From Lachnospiraceae bacterium XPB1003 (GTDB taxonomy: Bacteria > Bacillota > Clostridia > Lachnospirales > Lachnospiraceae): a stretch of DNA of 64,000 nucleotides. The position numbers and the translations under genes were made by a program. Shown in pieces: positions 36,310-45,288 of the stretch (positions are counted from its first letter, which is position 1; each line of letters starts with the position of its first letter). Location of the stretch: contig FMVK01000008.1 of assembly GCA_900102065.1 (NCBI GenBank), forward strand, positions 1 to 64,000, given 5' to 3'. Under the pieces are notes generated by a model. That model was not told the DNA's origin and did no database searches. It saw only the letters and a program-made list of their open reading frames with translations.

Positions 36310-37626
36310 TTATTTTGCGGTGATATACCCTTCCGCATCGATATTCACATTGGGCGAAAGAGACTGCATATAAGATATCAGCGCCTGCGCTTCGCTGTCG
36401 TGAAGGAGTTTCACTCCGCATCCCGACTGTCTGCAGGGAATAAATCTTATATTCTTAACTCCTCCGTCAGCCCACTCAAGCTCCACCATTCCTGTATCAA
36501 TGGTCTTGGAATTGAACCAGAAGTTACCGAGGCTGTAGATCACAGGTACCCCTTCCACATAAGAGATTCCCTGAAGGATATGCGGATGTCCGCCTATTAT
36601 GCAGTCAACACCCGCATCGATGAACTTCGGAAGCTGTTCATTCTGCGCCCAGTCCGCTGCAGTCTCGTTCTCCGTTCCCCAGTGGATAAAGAGAATGACA
36701 TATGCTCCCTCTTCCTTCGCTTTCTTTATAGCATCAAGGGTCGGATCGATATCCGGGTAGGATCTTAATATCCCGGCCCCGTCCTCCGTAGCCCCCTTCG
36801 AATGAGGTGTACCGTATCTTTCTATCTGAGAAGCCGCTATTATGGCTATCTTGTCATCACCGGCGTACACGTATAAAGGCCTCGAAGCCTCCTCCAGATT
36901 CCTTCCGCCGCCTACATGAGGGATCTCAGCTTCCTCCAGAGTATCCAGCGTATCAAGGAACGCATCCCCGCCGAAATCATACGCATGATTATTGGCTACA
37001 GACACCGCATCCACTCCCATCTCTCCGAGAAGAGATACCGATGCCGGTTTTGCTCTGAATGTATAGGTCTTCCCCTCGAGGGCAGCGCCTCTTTCGGAAT
37101 AAGGGAATTCATTATTTATCATCATAAAATCTTCCGATCTCATGATCTCAAGCAGATCCTCGGAAATGCACTTCTCAAGCACGCTTCCCTGTCTCTGGTA
37201 ATTCGCATAGATCGCATATCCCGGGTCAAAAAGCACGTCCCCGGCAAAACAAAGAGTATAGCTTTCCTTCTCTCCGGTAACCGCTCCCGCCGTACTCACA
37301 TACAGCTCATCGCCCATCCCGTGAGGCGCAGGAAGTCTCATCTCCATTGTAAGGGCAGGGTTTCCCTCCTCTCCCGGTTTAGGTCCTTCCGCCACATCAG
37401 CGGATACGGTATTTTCAGAAGCACTGTTATCGGATACATCCATTATCGTTTCAAGAGATACTACCGGAGCCGAGACCGTAGGCATAAATTCATCGCCGCT
37501 AACAGCCGCATAGCCCTCCGCCGGATCCTCCGCCGAGCGCATCTCCGGAAATATGAATAAAGCCGCAAGTCCCGATGCGACTACTATGATCAATGATAAG
37601 AGAAAAATTTTAATATATCTGTTCAT
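36310..37626 (-). CDS. CapA family protein (poly-gamma-glutamate capsule-type metallophosphatase)
   Basis: 438 residues from the ATG at 37626. An N-terminal membrane anchor (IKIFLLSLIIVVASGLAALF) is followed by a low-complexity linker to about residue 95. The CapA domain comes next: LCFAGDVLFDPG, MMINNEFPYS, VSVANNHAYDFG, IIAASQIERYG, FIHWGTENE and IGGHPHILQG, the metal-binding pattern of calcineurin-like CapA/PgsA proteins. It probably acts outside the membrane on a surface polymer. Oddly, it sits between rplA and the L10 leader, and its start lies directly after the rplA terminator with no clear ribosome binding site. Confidence 0.85.
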   Translation of the reverse strand: MNRYIKIFLLSLIIVVASGLAALFIFPEMRSAEDPAEGYAAVSGDEFMPTVSAPVVSLETIMDVSDNSASENTVSADVAEGPKPGEEGNPALTMEMRLPAPHGMGDELYVSTAGAVTGEKESYTLCFAGDVLFDPGYAIYANYQRQGSVLEKCISEDLLEIMRSEDFMMINNEFPYSERGAALEGKTYTFRAKPASVSLLGEMGVDAVSVANNHAYDFGGDAFLDTLDTLEEAEIPHVGGGRNLEEASRPLYVYAGDDKIAIIAASQIERYGTPHSKGATEDGAGILRSYPDIDPTLDAIKKAKEEGAYVILFIHWGTENETAADWAQNEQLPKFIDAGVDCIIGGHPHILQGISYVEGVPVIYSLGNFWFNSKTIDTGMVELEWADGGVKNIRFIPCRQSGCGVKLLHDSEAQALISYMQSLSPNVNIDAEGYITAK

Positions 37627-37638
37627 CTTTTTTAAAAA

Positions 37639-37665
37639 ACACCCCGCAGGAATCCCGCAGGGTGT
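37639..37665 (-). terminator. rplA terminator abutting the capA start
   Basis: ACACCCTGCGGG / CCTGCGGGGTGT hairpin then TTTTTT on the minus strand. The T run ends eight bases before the capA ATG. Confidence 0.85.
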
Positions 37666-37692
37666 CATTAATCATTTCAGTACCGGTCGGAA

Positions 37693-38382
37693 TCAATACT
37701 TAGCTGTGCTGATCCTTACGCCGGGTCCCATTGTTGTAGCAACTGTGATGCTCTTTAAATACTGACCCTTAAGTGATGAGGGCTTAGCCTTAACGATAGC
37801 ATCCATGAATGCATTGAAGTTCTGGTTAAGCTGCTCAGCAGAGAAAGATGCCTTTCCGATAGGGCAGTGGATGATATTAGCCTTATCAAGTCTGTACTCG
37901 ATCTTACCGGCTTTGATATCATTAACAGCCTTTGTAACATCCATTGTTACTGTGCCGGCCTTGGGGTTGGGCATAAGTCCCTTAGGTCCGAGAACCTTAC
38001 CAAGACGACCTACAACACCCATCATGTCAGGAGTTGCAACTACTACGTCGAAATCAAGCCATCCGTCATTCTGGATCTTGGGGATGAGCTCCTCGCCTCC
38101 AACGTGATCTGCACCTGCTGCCTCCGCCTCGGCAACCTTGTCGCCCTTTGCAAATACAAGTACACGAACCTTCTTACCTGTTCCGTGAGGGAGAACTACA
38201 GCGCCGCGGATCTGCTGCTCTGCATGTCTTCCGTCACAACCTGTACGGATGTGTACTTCTACGGTCTCATCAAATTTTGCTGTTGCTGTCTTCTTAACAG
38301 TTTCAATAGCTTCTGCTGACTCATAAACAGCTGCGCGGTCATACTGAGAAAGTGCCGCATTATATTTCTTTCCGTGCTTCAT
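37693..38382 (-). CDS. rplA: Ribosomal protein L1
   Basis: 229 residues from the ATG at 38382 (MKHGKKYN), with GGGGAGG upstream; the longer frame from 38433 is not needed. L1 binds 23S rRNA at the E-site stalk and represses its own operon. Conserved blocks: [35 protein letters not shown] and KASSLKG-like [11 protein letters not shown]. It follows rplK by 17 bases. Confidence 0.97.
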   Translation of the reverse strand: MKHGKKYNAALSQYDRAAVYESAEAIETVKKTATAKFDETVEVHIRTGCDGRHAEQQIRGAVVLPHGTGKKVRVLVFAKGDKVAEAEAAGADHVGGEELIPKIQNDGWLDFDVVVATPDMMGVVGRLGKVLGPKGLMPNPKAGTVTMDVTKAVNDIKAGKIEYRLDKANIIHCPIGKASFSAEQLNQNFNAFMDAIVKAKPSSLKGQYLKSITVATTMGPGVRISTAKY

Positions 38383-38399
38383 AATATACGCACCTCCCC

Positions 38400-38825
38400 T
38401 TATTCTTCTACTGTTACGCCCATGCTTCTGCATGTGCCTGCGATCATTGACATTGCTGCTTCGATAGATGCTGCATTGAGGTCTTCCATCTTTGCCTCAG
38501 CGATCTCCTTGATCTTATCCTTGGAGATTGTAGCAACCTTGTTCTTGTTGGGTTCTCCCGAAGCTTTCTTTAAGTTGCATGCCTTCTTGATCAGAACTGC
38601 AGCAGGGGGTGTCTTCGTGACGAAGCTGAAGCTGTGGTCTGCATAAACTGTGATGACAACCGGGATTATAGTGTCTCCCTTGTCAGCTGTCTTTGCGTTG
38701 AACTGCTTTGTGAATTCAACGATGTTGACTCCGTGCTGACCGAGTGCGGGACCTACCGGGGGTGCCGGAGTTGCTTTGCCGGCCGGAATCTGTAACTTAA
38801 TGTAGCCTTCTACTTTCTTTGCCAT
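38400..38825 (-). CDS. rplK: Ribosomal protein L11
   Basis: 141 residues. N-terminal domain ([20 protein letters not shown]) that contacts the GTPase centre and thiostrepton site, and a C-terminal rRNA-binding domain ending MGVTVEE. AGGAGG lies before the ATG. Preceded by a hairpin that may be the L1 repressor site. Confidence 0.98.
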   Translation of the reverse strand: MAKKVEGYIKLQIPAGKATPAPPVGPALGQHGVNIVEFTKQFNAKTADKGDTIIPVVITVYADHSFSFVTKTPPAAVLIKKACNLKKASGEPNKNKVATISKDKIKEIAEAKMEDLNAASIEAAMSMIAGTCRSMGVTVEE

Positions 38826-38858
38826 TATGGCTTCCTCCTATAATAAAGTGGTAATGTC

Positions 38859-38879
38859 GCAGCAAACCTGTTTTGCTGC
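38859..38879 (-). promoter_or_regulatory. Hairpin before rplK, candidate L1 binding site
   Basis: On the minus strand GCAGCAAA-ACAGG-TTTGCTGC forms an 8-bp stem in the nusG-rplK spacer, about 35 bases before the rplK start. Ribosomal protein L1 normally binds the leader of rplKA to repress translation; assignment here is by position and shape. Confidence 0.4.
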
Positions 38880-38923
38880 TCCCACGAAGGGACATAAATA
38901 TCTCTTCGGATCGACAGACTTAT

Positions 38924-39604
38924 TTAGTCCATCTTCTTGACCTGAGAAAATCCGATCTCTACCGGAGTCTCTCTTCCGAACATCTCTACGATGATCGTTG
39001 CGGTCTGCTTGTTCTCGTCGATCTTGGTAACCTTGCCGATGGTATCTTTCCATGCACCGTCTGTAACCATGATCGTATCACCTTCTGCGAAATCCGCTTT
39101 TGCAATCCTTTCCTGCTCAAGCGTATCCATATCGTAATCTTCAAGAGGTACCGGCTTGGATCCCGGTCCTACGAATCCGGTAACACCACGGGTATTTCTT
39201 ACTACATACCACGCATCATTGTCATCGGCATCCATCTTGATAAGAACATATCCGGGAAGAACCTTGCTCTGCTTCTTTTTCTTTCCCGTAGAGCGTATCT
39301 CCATGACATCCTGCATCGGCACTCTGATCTCAAGGATCTTGTCCTCAAGATGACGGTTCTCGATAGCCTTCTCTATATTGAGCTTGACCTTCTTCTCGTA
39401 TCCGGAATATGTATGGATAACATACCAGCCCATGCCGAGACCGCTTTTGTTCTCGCTGACGCCGATATCCTGATCTTCAAGCTTGCGGACATCTTCTTCG
39501 GATGCCGTAACCTTCGGATTCAGCAGCTCTCCGCTCTCATCGCCGCTTCCGCTTGCAAGAATGGCTTTAAGTTCAGCCATACGCTTTGCTTTTATGTTTG
39601 CCAT
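38924..39604 (-). CDS. nusG: Transcription termination/antitermination factor NusG
   Basis: 226 residues, extended at the N-terminus by about 50 residues (MAELKAILASGSGDESGELL...) compared with Bacillus NusG. The NGN domain starts at GLGMGWYVIHTYSGYEKKV, and the KOW domain (FAEGDTIMVTDGAWKDTIGKV) lies at about residue 175. It binds RNA polymerase and modulates pausing. It stands in the standard secE-nusG-rplK order. Confidence 0.96.
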   Translation of the reverse strand: MANIKAKRMAELKAILASGSGDESGELLNPKVTASEEDVRKLEDQDIGVSENKSGLGMGWYVIHTYSGYEKKVKLNIEKAIENRHLEDKILEIRVPMQDVMEIRSTGKKKKQSKVLPGYVLIKMDADDNDAWYVVRNTRGVTGFVGPGSKPVPLEDYDMDTLEQERIAKADFAEGDTIMVTDGAWKDTIGKVTKIDENKQTATIIVEMFGRETPVEIGFSQVKKMD

Positions 39605-39667
39605 GCTCCAAATCGCCTTTCATTTTCTGGGACTGCATCCAAAAGTCGCAGTCTTTTCTGCTTTGCC

Positions 39668-39913
39668 TTACAGCTTGATCAGCCAGTCGACTCCATACTG
39701 GAAGATAACATCCAGCAGGGCGATCAATACGGACAGCACCAAAGTCACAGCAACCACCGCAACCGACTGTCTGGTAAGTGAAGTCTTATCAGGCCATGTG
39801 ATCTTCTTGAACTCGGTCCTGAGACCTTTTCGGAAGCTGACCTTTTTCTTCCCTTTGGATTTTTTCCCGAAAGAAACTTCCGTCTGGGCTGTTTCTTTTT
39901 TCTCTTCCGCCAT
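39668..39913 (-). CDS. secE: Preprotein translocase subunit SecE
   Basis: 81 residues: a basic N-terminal half (KKSKGKKKVSFRKGL) and one membrane helix (VAVVAVTLVLSVLIALLDVI), the one-helix form of Gram-positives. The amphipathic motif FRKGLRTEFKKITWPDKTSL is intact. It clamps SecY in the protein-conducting channel. Confidence 0.93.
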   Translation of the reverse strand: MAEEKKETAQTEVSFGKKSKGKKKVSFRKGLRTEFKKITWPDKTSLTRQSVAVVAVTLVLSVLIALLDVIFQYGVDWLIKL

Positions 39914-39960
39914 TATTTCTCTCCGTTCACTCCGCTTAAGGTTCTGCCTGCGGTTGTGGA

Positions 39961-40110
39961 TTACTTGGTTTCCTTATGAAGTGTATGAGCCTTGCAGAAA
40001 GGGCAGTACTTCTTTGTCTCCATCCTGTCGGGATGAGTCTTCTTATCCTTTGTTGTATCGTAATTGCGGCGCTTGCATTCTGTGCAGGCAAGTGTGATCC
40101 TTGTACGCAT
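39961..40110 (-). CDS. rpmG: Ribosomal protein L33, zinc-binding form
   Basis: 49 residues, too short for many ORF callers: [17 protein letters not shown] ... [16 protein letters not shown]. The CTEC and CPFC pairs make it the zinc-binding (C+) form. AGGAGG lies eight bases before the ATG. It leads the rpmG-secE-nusG-rplK-rplA cluster. Confidence 0.97.
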   Translation of the reverse strand: MRTRITLACTECKRRNYDTTKDKKTHPDRMETKKYCPFCKAHTLHKETK

Positions 40111-40145
40111 TTTCTAATCCTCCTGAACGTAAAATAACACTAAAA

Positions 40146-40163
40146 AAAGAGCGCATGCTCTTT
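40146..40163 (-). terminator. 5'-terminal hairpin of the rpmG-secE-nusG transcript
   Basis: AAAGAGC-ATGC-GCTCTTT followed by TTTTAG on the minus strand. It looks like an intrinsic terminator but begins about three bases after the predicted transcription start, so it may instead be a 5' stability hairpin. Confidence 0.6.
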
Positions 40164-40172
40164 GCAAAGGGT

Positions 40173-40202
40173 AATATAACACCCGGTCACTCTTTCTGTC
40201 AA
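40173..40202 (-). promoter_or_regulatory. Promoter of the rpmG-secE-nusG-rplKA cluster
   Basis: TTGACA (40197-40202), an 18-base spacer and TATATT (40173-40178), in the divergent spacer with fliD. Confidence 0.85.
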
Positions 40203-40314
40203 TGATTTTTGTAAAAATATCGCTTTTTTTGGCCCTTGGTTTACATAAAACCGCCTGTATTTTAAAGCTTTGCAGGTTATGTCAAATTATGTTTGAATTT
40301 CTCGCGTTTTTGTA

Positions 40315-40343
40315 TTGCATTATTGCAGATTCAATGTTACAAT
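40315..40343 (+). promoter_or_regulatory. fliD promoter
   Basis: TTGCAT (40315-40320), a 17-base spacer and TACAAT (40338-40343). The leader to fliD is about 115 bases. No sigma-28 box is evident here, unlike fliS. Confidence 0.7.
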
Positions 40344-40464
40344 GACAGTAACTATAAATAGGGATATTCCGCCCTTTTCAAGGACTCTTCATAATAATAA
40401 GTGAAACAGTCCTTCGATGCAAGGAGTGCATCATATTTATCATGGAAGAAAGGAGGGTGCGGAT

Positions 40465-41775
40465 ATGGCAATTAATTCTGCGGTACTGGACAACGTCTAT
40501 AACTACTACCATTCTGACATCGCGCCCAAGACTTCTTCACGATTTGATTCACACAACAAGAAGGATCTTAAGGCAATCTACAAGAGTATCATCAATATAA
40601 GTAAAGATGAGCCTGTTTTTCTGATGGATCGCTCCAAGGAGCTTGAAAACTATACCATCAGCATGAAAGAAAGCGCTCACAAGTTCAGAAACGACGTTGC
40701 TTCCTTCGGAAGTACCGATGCTTCACTGCTCTTTTCCGGCAAAATGGCATTTTCTTCCGATCCGGATACTGCGGAACTTACCCGCAGCAAGCTTTCGGCT
40801 GATGATACCGAAGATATCGGCACCTACTCACTTGAGATAAAACAGCTGGCAACCGGTCAGGAGAATATGGGCAAATATCTGGACAAGACCGAATCAGGAC
40901 TCCGCCCCGGCAACTACTCTTTCGATATAGCGACCAAAGCCACCGCATACGAGCTTCAGTTCGTTATATCCCAGGGCGATACCAATTATGATATACAGCG
41001 CCGCATGGCAAAGCTGATAAATAACTTTAACCTCGGACTTTCCGCGGAAGTTATGGAAAATGACAGAGGCGAATCCGCACTCTCCATACGTTCCAATACT
41101 TTGGGCAGTCACGCAGGCGAAGGCGGCACTTTTAATATTTCCGATGAGGAGACAAGCCAGAACTCCGGCATAGTTGATTATTTCGGTATCAGAAATACCA
41201 CTGCAGAAGGCCATGACGCCATATACAGTGTAAACGGGGAGGAGTTCTCTTCGCCTATCAACGAGATCACCGTAGGGGACAGATTCAACGTCACACTTAA
41301 GAAGCCCAGCGCGCCCGACGCTCCTGTGGCTATCGGCATCAAACCCGACTACGAATCCGTTCGCGACAGTATCATGTCCATCACTGATTCCTATAACGAG
41401 TTTATCAATAAAGCTGCCGGATACATCGATGTGCAGCCCCGTACCAATCTCTTCGTTTCCGATATGAAGATGAGCAGCATGTTCTATATTGCCAAGCTTG
41501 ATAAACTGGGTATCAGTCAGAATGAAGACGGAACCTTATCCGTAGATGAAGAAAAACTGTCCGAAGCGGTAAAGGAAGACGGTGCTCCGGATGAACTCGA
41601 GACTTTTAAGGATTTTACCAGATTCGCTTTGAGAAAAGCCGAAGATCTGCAGCTCAATCCCATGGATTACGTTGACAAGCGTATCGTCGCATACAAGAAC
41701 CCGCAGACGGAACACTTTGCAACGCCGTATATCACCAGCGCTTACAGCGGCATGTTATTCAACTCATACATGTAA
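40465..41775 (+). CDS. fliD: FliD-like flagellar filament capping protein
   Basis: 436 residues from the ATG at 40465 with AAGGAGGG upstream, somewhat short for FliD. Residues about 55-130 form the FliD N-terminal region (YTISMKESAHKFRNDVASFG, then TYSLEIKQLATGQENMG). The middle carries the repeated beta domain (YSFDIATKATAYELQFVISQ) and the C-terminal part has the helical segment SVRDSIMSITDSYNEFINKA and LDKLGISQNEDGTLSVDEEKL, as in FliD_C. FliD caps the growing filament and guides flagellin folding. The 3' end overlaps the convergent glycosyltransferase gene by 17 bases. Confidence 0.8.
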   Translation: MAINSAVLDNVYNYYHSDIAPKTSSRFDSHNKKDLKAIYKSIINISKDEPVFLMDRSKELENYTISMKESAHKFRNDVASFGSTDASLLFSGKMAFSSDPDTAELTRSKLSADDTEDIGTYSLEIKQLATGQENMGKYLDKTESGLRPGNYSFDIATKATAYELQFVISQGDTNYDIQRRMAKLINNFNLGLSAEVMENDRGESALSIRSNTLGSHAGEGGTFNISDEETSQNSGIVDYFGIRNTTAEGHDAIYSVNGEEFSSPINEITVGDRFNVTLKKPSAPDAPVAIGIKPDYESVRDSIMSITDSYNEFINKAAGYIDVQPRTNLFVSDMKMSSMFYIAKLDKLGISQNEDGTLSVDEEKLSEAVKEDGAPDELETFKDFTRFALRKAEDLQLNPMDYVDKRIVAYKNPQTEHFATPYITSAYSGMLFNSYM

Positions 41776-42808
41776 GCCGCTTGTATTCTATTGCCATTTG
41801 CAGCGCCTGTTCTTTTATATCCGGATGTTCTCCGGCTATTTTTTCATAGACATGAGCAAGCATATCGTAAGCATCTTTCCCGCCTGCGTCGGCTTTTAAT
41901 GCCGGCTTGGTCTCCTGCGCCGCATTAAGGAACCACACACTTGCCTCCTCATAATCTCCCAGATCAAAATAATGATGTCCCAACTCCATACATATCTCGG
42001 AACAGGGTTCGATACTTACATTTTTCAGACACCACTTGAAGAATTCGTCCGTCCGGCCTGCATTTGCCGCATTCCTTGCCAGGATACAGCAGCACTCCGT
42101 GCGCATATCCTGATCCGGATCCGGATCACTTTCACAGAAGGCACGCTCAAAGTAAGGTGCTGCATCCGCGAAATCCATTTTATCTCCCGAAAGCATTAAC
42201 TCCTGGGCATACATATGATGCATCTTTTTTGAAAGGGACTTCCCCTCCTCCGAAGCCGCGATCATCTTGCGGAAGATACCGAAATCCCTTTTATGATGAT
42301 GCTCCTCAGGGAGATGCAGTATCTCTATATCGCTGTCGAATACAACAGGATCCAGTCTCACCGTCTCATGGACCGGATCGATCCATGTAAAACTTCTCAC
42401 TCTCTTGTAGAGCTTCGGGCGCAGGTCCTTTTCAAAATTCTCCGTGGTCCTGTACGCATGCCTGTTCACATAGAGCATCTGCACTATCTCTACTTCCGGC
42501 ATAAGCGCTTCCTTGAGGGCAAGGAATTTCTTTGCATTTTCCTCATCCAGCACTTCATCAGCATCCGCAGAATAGATATATTCCATGGAGGTCTTTGAAA
42601 AAGCAAAATTCCTGGCTTCGGAAAAATCATCCACCCATTTGAAATCATAAACCTTATCGGTATATGCGGCTGCGATCTCTTTCGTCGAATCGGTAGATCC
42701 CGTATCAACAATGACTATTTCATCAGCCACTGCCTTAAAGCTGTCAAGGCAGCGCTTTAAAACATGTTCTTCATTTTTAACGATCATGCATAAACTGACT
42801 GTAGCCAT
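41759..42808 (-). CDS. Family 2 glycosyltransferase with TPR-like tail
   Basis: 349 residues. N-terminal GT-A domain with SLCMIVKNEEHVLKRCL, the nucleotide-binding VDTGSTDSTKEIA and the DxD-type metal motif in YSADADEVLD. The acceptor-side block ends near residue 175 (WIDPVHETV). The rest is helical repeats of TPR type (YAQELMLSGDKMDFADAAPYFERAF, shortened as YAQELMLSG...APYFERAF). This architecture is common in Firmicutes surface and flagellar glycosylation. Last gene of the operon, AAGGAGG at the start. Confidence 0.85.
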   Translation of the reverse strand: MATVSLCMIVKNEEHVLKRCLDSFKAVADEIVIVDTGSTDSTKEIAAAYTDKVYDFKWVDDFSEARNFAFSKTSMEYIYSADADEVLDEENAKKFLALKEALMPEVEIVQMLYVNRHAYRTTENFEKDLRPKLYKRVRSFTWIDPVHETVRLDPVVFDSDIEILHLPEEHHHKRDFGIFRKMIAASEEGKSLSKKMHHMYAQELMLSGDKMDFADAAPYFERAFCESDPDPDQDMRTECCCILARNAANAGRTDEFFKWCLKNVSIEPCSEICMELGHHYFDLGDYEEASVWFLNAAQETKPALKADAGGKDAYDMLAHVYEKIAGEHPDIKEQALQMAIEYKRLTCMS

Positions 42809-42848
42809 ATCGATCCTCCTTGCCGAAGCACTGTGTGCGAGGTATCTT

Positions 42849-44588
42849 TTAATTCTTTGCAGCCTGCGACTCTTCCTTCCTGACAGATCTGACGATCATA
42901 AGACCTATGCCCATAAGGATAAATAATATCGGCGTACAAATACACTGCTGGTAGCAGAAAAAGTTGTGTCCCATATATGCGGGGATAGCAGCCATAAATG
43001 CGATCACGGCCGGTTCCTTTTTAACCACGGATGCGCACTCTTTAAAACAGCTCACCATGATACCTATATAAGATACTGTTCCGAGTATCCCCCCCGTTAC
43101 CAGGAGATTAAGGAATTCATTATGTGCACAGGCAAGCTTAAGCCCCTTCCAGTATTGTGACACCTCAGGCTGGCAGTACTTTTCCATTGCGATCTCAAAG
43201 CAGTCGGGGCCGTTACCCACGAGCAGATCCTTGAGTCCCGTAAAAAAGCTTCCCGTTCCCTGACCTGTAAAAATATTTTTCAGAGCCTTAACCGCCATTC
43301 TCCAGTTAAAGCCTCTGTGGTTTCCCCAGCTGTCATTGAACATGAAGAAAGACCCCTTATAGATCTCAGAGTCTGCGGGAATAACACTCTCCGGAAGCAG
43401 ATGGAAAGTTACGACTATGATAGCGATCAGAACGCCCCCTATCACGAGACATGCCGCGATCAGAGTGATCCTCCAGATCACCTTCTCATGCGCTGAGATA
43501 TCAAAGCCCTTTTTACCGCTTCCGCTCTTTACCATAGGGCCGCCCTCCCCGTATAACCTGAGAAGGATATATAAAGCAACTACTATAAGAAATGCCACAA
43601 TGAATATCGGAGAATGCGTAGCGAATTCGGTTATCTTCTCATCTCCGGTAATAAGCTTCGGAGTACGTTCGGGGAACAGCGCTCTCATGAGTCCTATGAT
43701 CTGCATGGATGCAAGACCGATGCCGGCCATTTCCAGGAAGCGCTTCATCCTCTCGTTGCTTTCAAGCGAATATCTGAAGAACACCATGAAGATGAGCACC
43801 ATAGCCACATATGCGCTGTCGCTGTTGGTGGTTACCAGCATACCGAAAGCCAGAGCAATATATATCGCCGATGCAATTCGCATCCAACGCCTTTCATCCG
43901 ACCAGTAAAAATACATTCCCAAAGGCACGATGAGCACCGCATAAGACGAGTACCATGTGGTCTGTCCCAGAGTAGACACAAACTTCTCCACGGACTCGGG
44001 AGCTACATTGACATACATTCCCAGAGGATCGAATTTAAATCTCTGAAGGATTCCCATCTGATGCGTAACAGCCGCTGCTGCCACTGCGCACATCAAAGTC
44101 GTGGGGCTCCATTGCCAGAATCGGGATACAAAATAAAGAGCAAGTATAAAGAATACCTGGGATATGAAACCCATATTCCATCCCTGGAATCCCAAGAGCG
44201 CCAGCTCCTTATTTTCTGCCAGCAGGAAGCTTAACCAGCAGGCAAAAAAATAGGCCGCCGCAAAGCGATCCGTCAGCGAGGTCTCCTTTATTGCCTTGAA
44301 AAAACTTACATCCCGGTTAAAAACATATGCATAATACAATGCGGCAAGTATCATCAGCCCCAGACACAGATATGTTACCCACTGGAAGAATGCAAATTTG
44401 GTCTCTCCCATATCAAAATATCTGTGTGGTACTATCCCACCGCCCGACATCTCACTGTCAAGGCGAAAGAAAAGGGGATATACGCAAAGCATAAGGAACA
44501 CATATGCTCCGATCACTATCTTGGTAAAATACTCCGCCGTAAACTGTCCCGGAGTTTTAGTCTGTTTCTTTTTTTTCTTATTTGCCAT
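42849..44588 (-). CDS. O-antigen ligase / Wzy-type polymerase-like membrane protein
   Basis: 579 residues with 12 or more membrane helices and a basic N-terminus (KKKKKQTK). The Wzy_C signature region includes SWGNHRGFNWRMA, GQGTGSFF, NGPDCFE and AHNEFLNLLVTGGILG, with the conserved His-Asn-Glu. Proteins of this class polymerise or ligate oligosaccharides on the outer face of the membrane. The start overlaps the upstream glycosyltransferase gene by 11 bases, so both are co-translated. In a Gram-positive this suggests a cell-surface or flagellar glycan. Confidence 0.8.
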   Translation of the reverse strand: MANKKKKKQTKTPGQFTAEYFTKIVIGAYVFLMLCVYPLFFRLDSEMSGGGIVPHRYFDMGETKFAFFQWVTYLCLGLMILAALYYAYVFNRDVSFFKAIKETSLTDRFAAAYFFACWLSFLLAENKELALLGFQGWNMGFISQVFFILALYFVSRFWQWSPTTLMCAVAAAAVTHQMGILQRFKFDPLGMYVNVAPESVEKFVSTLGQTTWYSSYAVLIVPLGMYFYWSDERRWMRIASAIYIALAFGMLVTTNSDSAYVAMVLIFMVFFRYSLESNERMKRFLEMAGIGLASMQIIGLMRALFPERTPKLITGDEKITEFATHSPIFIVAFLIVVALYILLRLYGEGGPMVKSGSGKKGFDISAHEKVIWRITLIAACLVIGGVLIAIIVVTFHLLPESVIPADSEIYKGSFFMFNDSWGNHRGFNWRMAVKALKNIFTGQGTGSFFTGLKDLLVGNGPDCFEIAMEKYCQPEVSQYWKGLKLACAHNEFLNLLVTGGILGTVSYIGIMVSCFKECASVVKKEPAVIAFMAAIPAYMGHNFFCYQQCICTPILFILMGIGLMIVRSVRKEESQAAKN

Positions 44589-45270
44589 AGCCGTATTCAG
44601 TCATAAACTTCTTTCGGTAGGCATTGAAATCCCACCGGTTATTAACACTTTCATCATGCGCACACCAGGGTTTGCGCTGAACGGGTACCACCACTCTGTA
44701 TCCCACCTTACGGAATTCCGCACTTTGGGACAGGTTGTAGTAATCCCATCCGTCAAAGAGATCTTCCCTCCAGGGGAGATCCGCATCCGTCGCCATCAGG
44801 AACCCTTCCACAGCTTCAACATCCGTCACGCCTTCATCTACGGAATAACGGTAGTTCTCAAAATCCACATTGTCCGGATCCAGGCTGTAGAGATTGCCCA
44901 CTCTTTCGCCGTGCCATACAACAGCGTCAGGGGGGAGCTTTTTGCTTCCCACCATTCCGATCATTCCGATCTTCTTGTCTGATTCAAATATCTCAAGGAT
45001 ATCGTAAAGGAAGTACGGATTAAGGATGGAAACATCCTGATGCATATATATCCTGTACTTTGCCGGTTCCTCCGTCATAGCGGAGTTATAAGCCTGACAC
45101 ATTCCTCTGGCATCGCGTATAACGCGCACCGACTTGGAGTATCCGGGAGGAACCTTGAGCTTGTCTATATAAAATTGACATTCACTGAATATTTCATCGT
45201 TATTTACGCAGATGATAAAGAGAAATCTCTTCTTCTCCCTACCTCCGCCAAACAGTCCGCCTGACGCCAT
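44578..45270 (-). CDS. Glycosyltransferase-like protein (Glyco_tranf_2_5 type)
   Basis: 230 residues, a single GT-A domain of the clostridial type: FLFIICVNNDEIFSECQFYI, then MCQAYNSAM and YRIYMHQDVSILNPYF, where HQD takes the place of DxD, and IGMIGMVGSKKLP. The family transfers a sugar from an activated donor, target unknown. GGAGAGGG lies before the ATG. It lies 18 bases after the preceding gene of the operon. Confidence 0.8.
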   Translation of the reverse strand: MASGGLFGGGREKKRFLFIICVNNDEIFSECQFYIDKLKVPPGYSKSVRVIRDARGMCQAYNSAMTEEPAKYRIYMHQDVSILNPYFLYDILEIFESDKKIGMIGMVGSKKLPPDAVVWHGERVGNLYSLDPDNVDFENYRYSVDEGVTDVEAVEGFLMATDADLPWREDLFDGWDYYNLSQSAEFRKVGYRVVVPVQRKPWCAHDESVNNRWDFNAYRKKFMTEYGYGK

Positions 45271-45288
45271 AAACCCTCTCCCGTCCGA

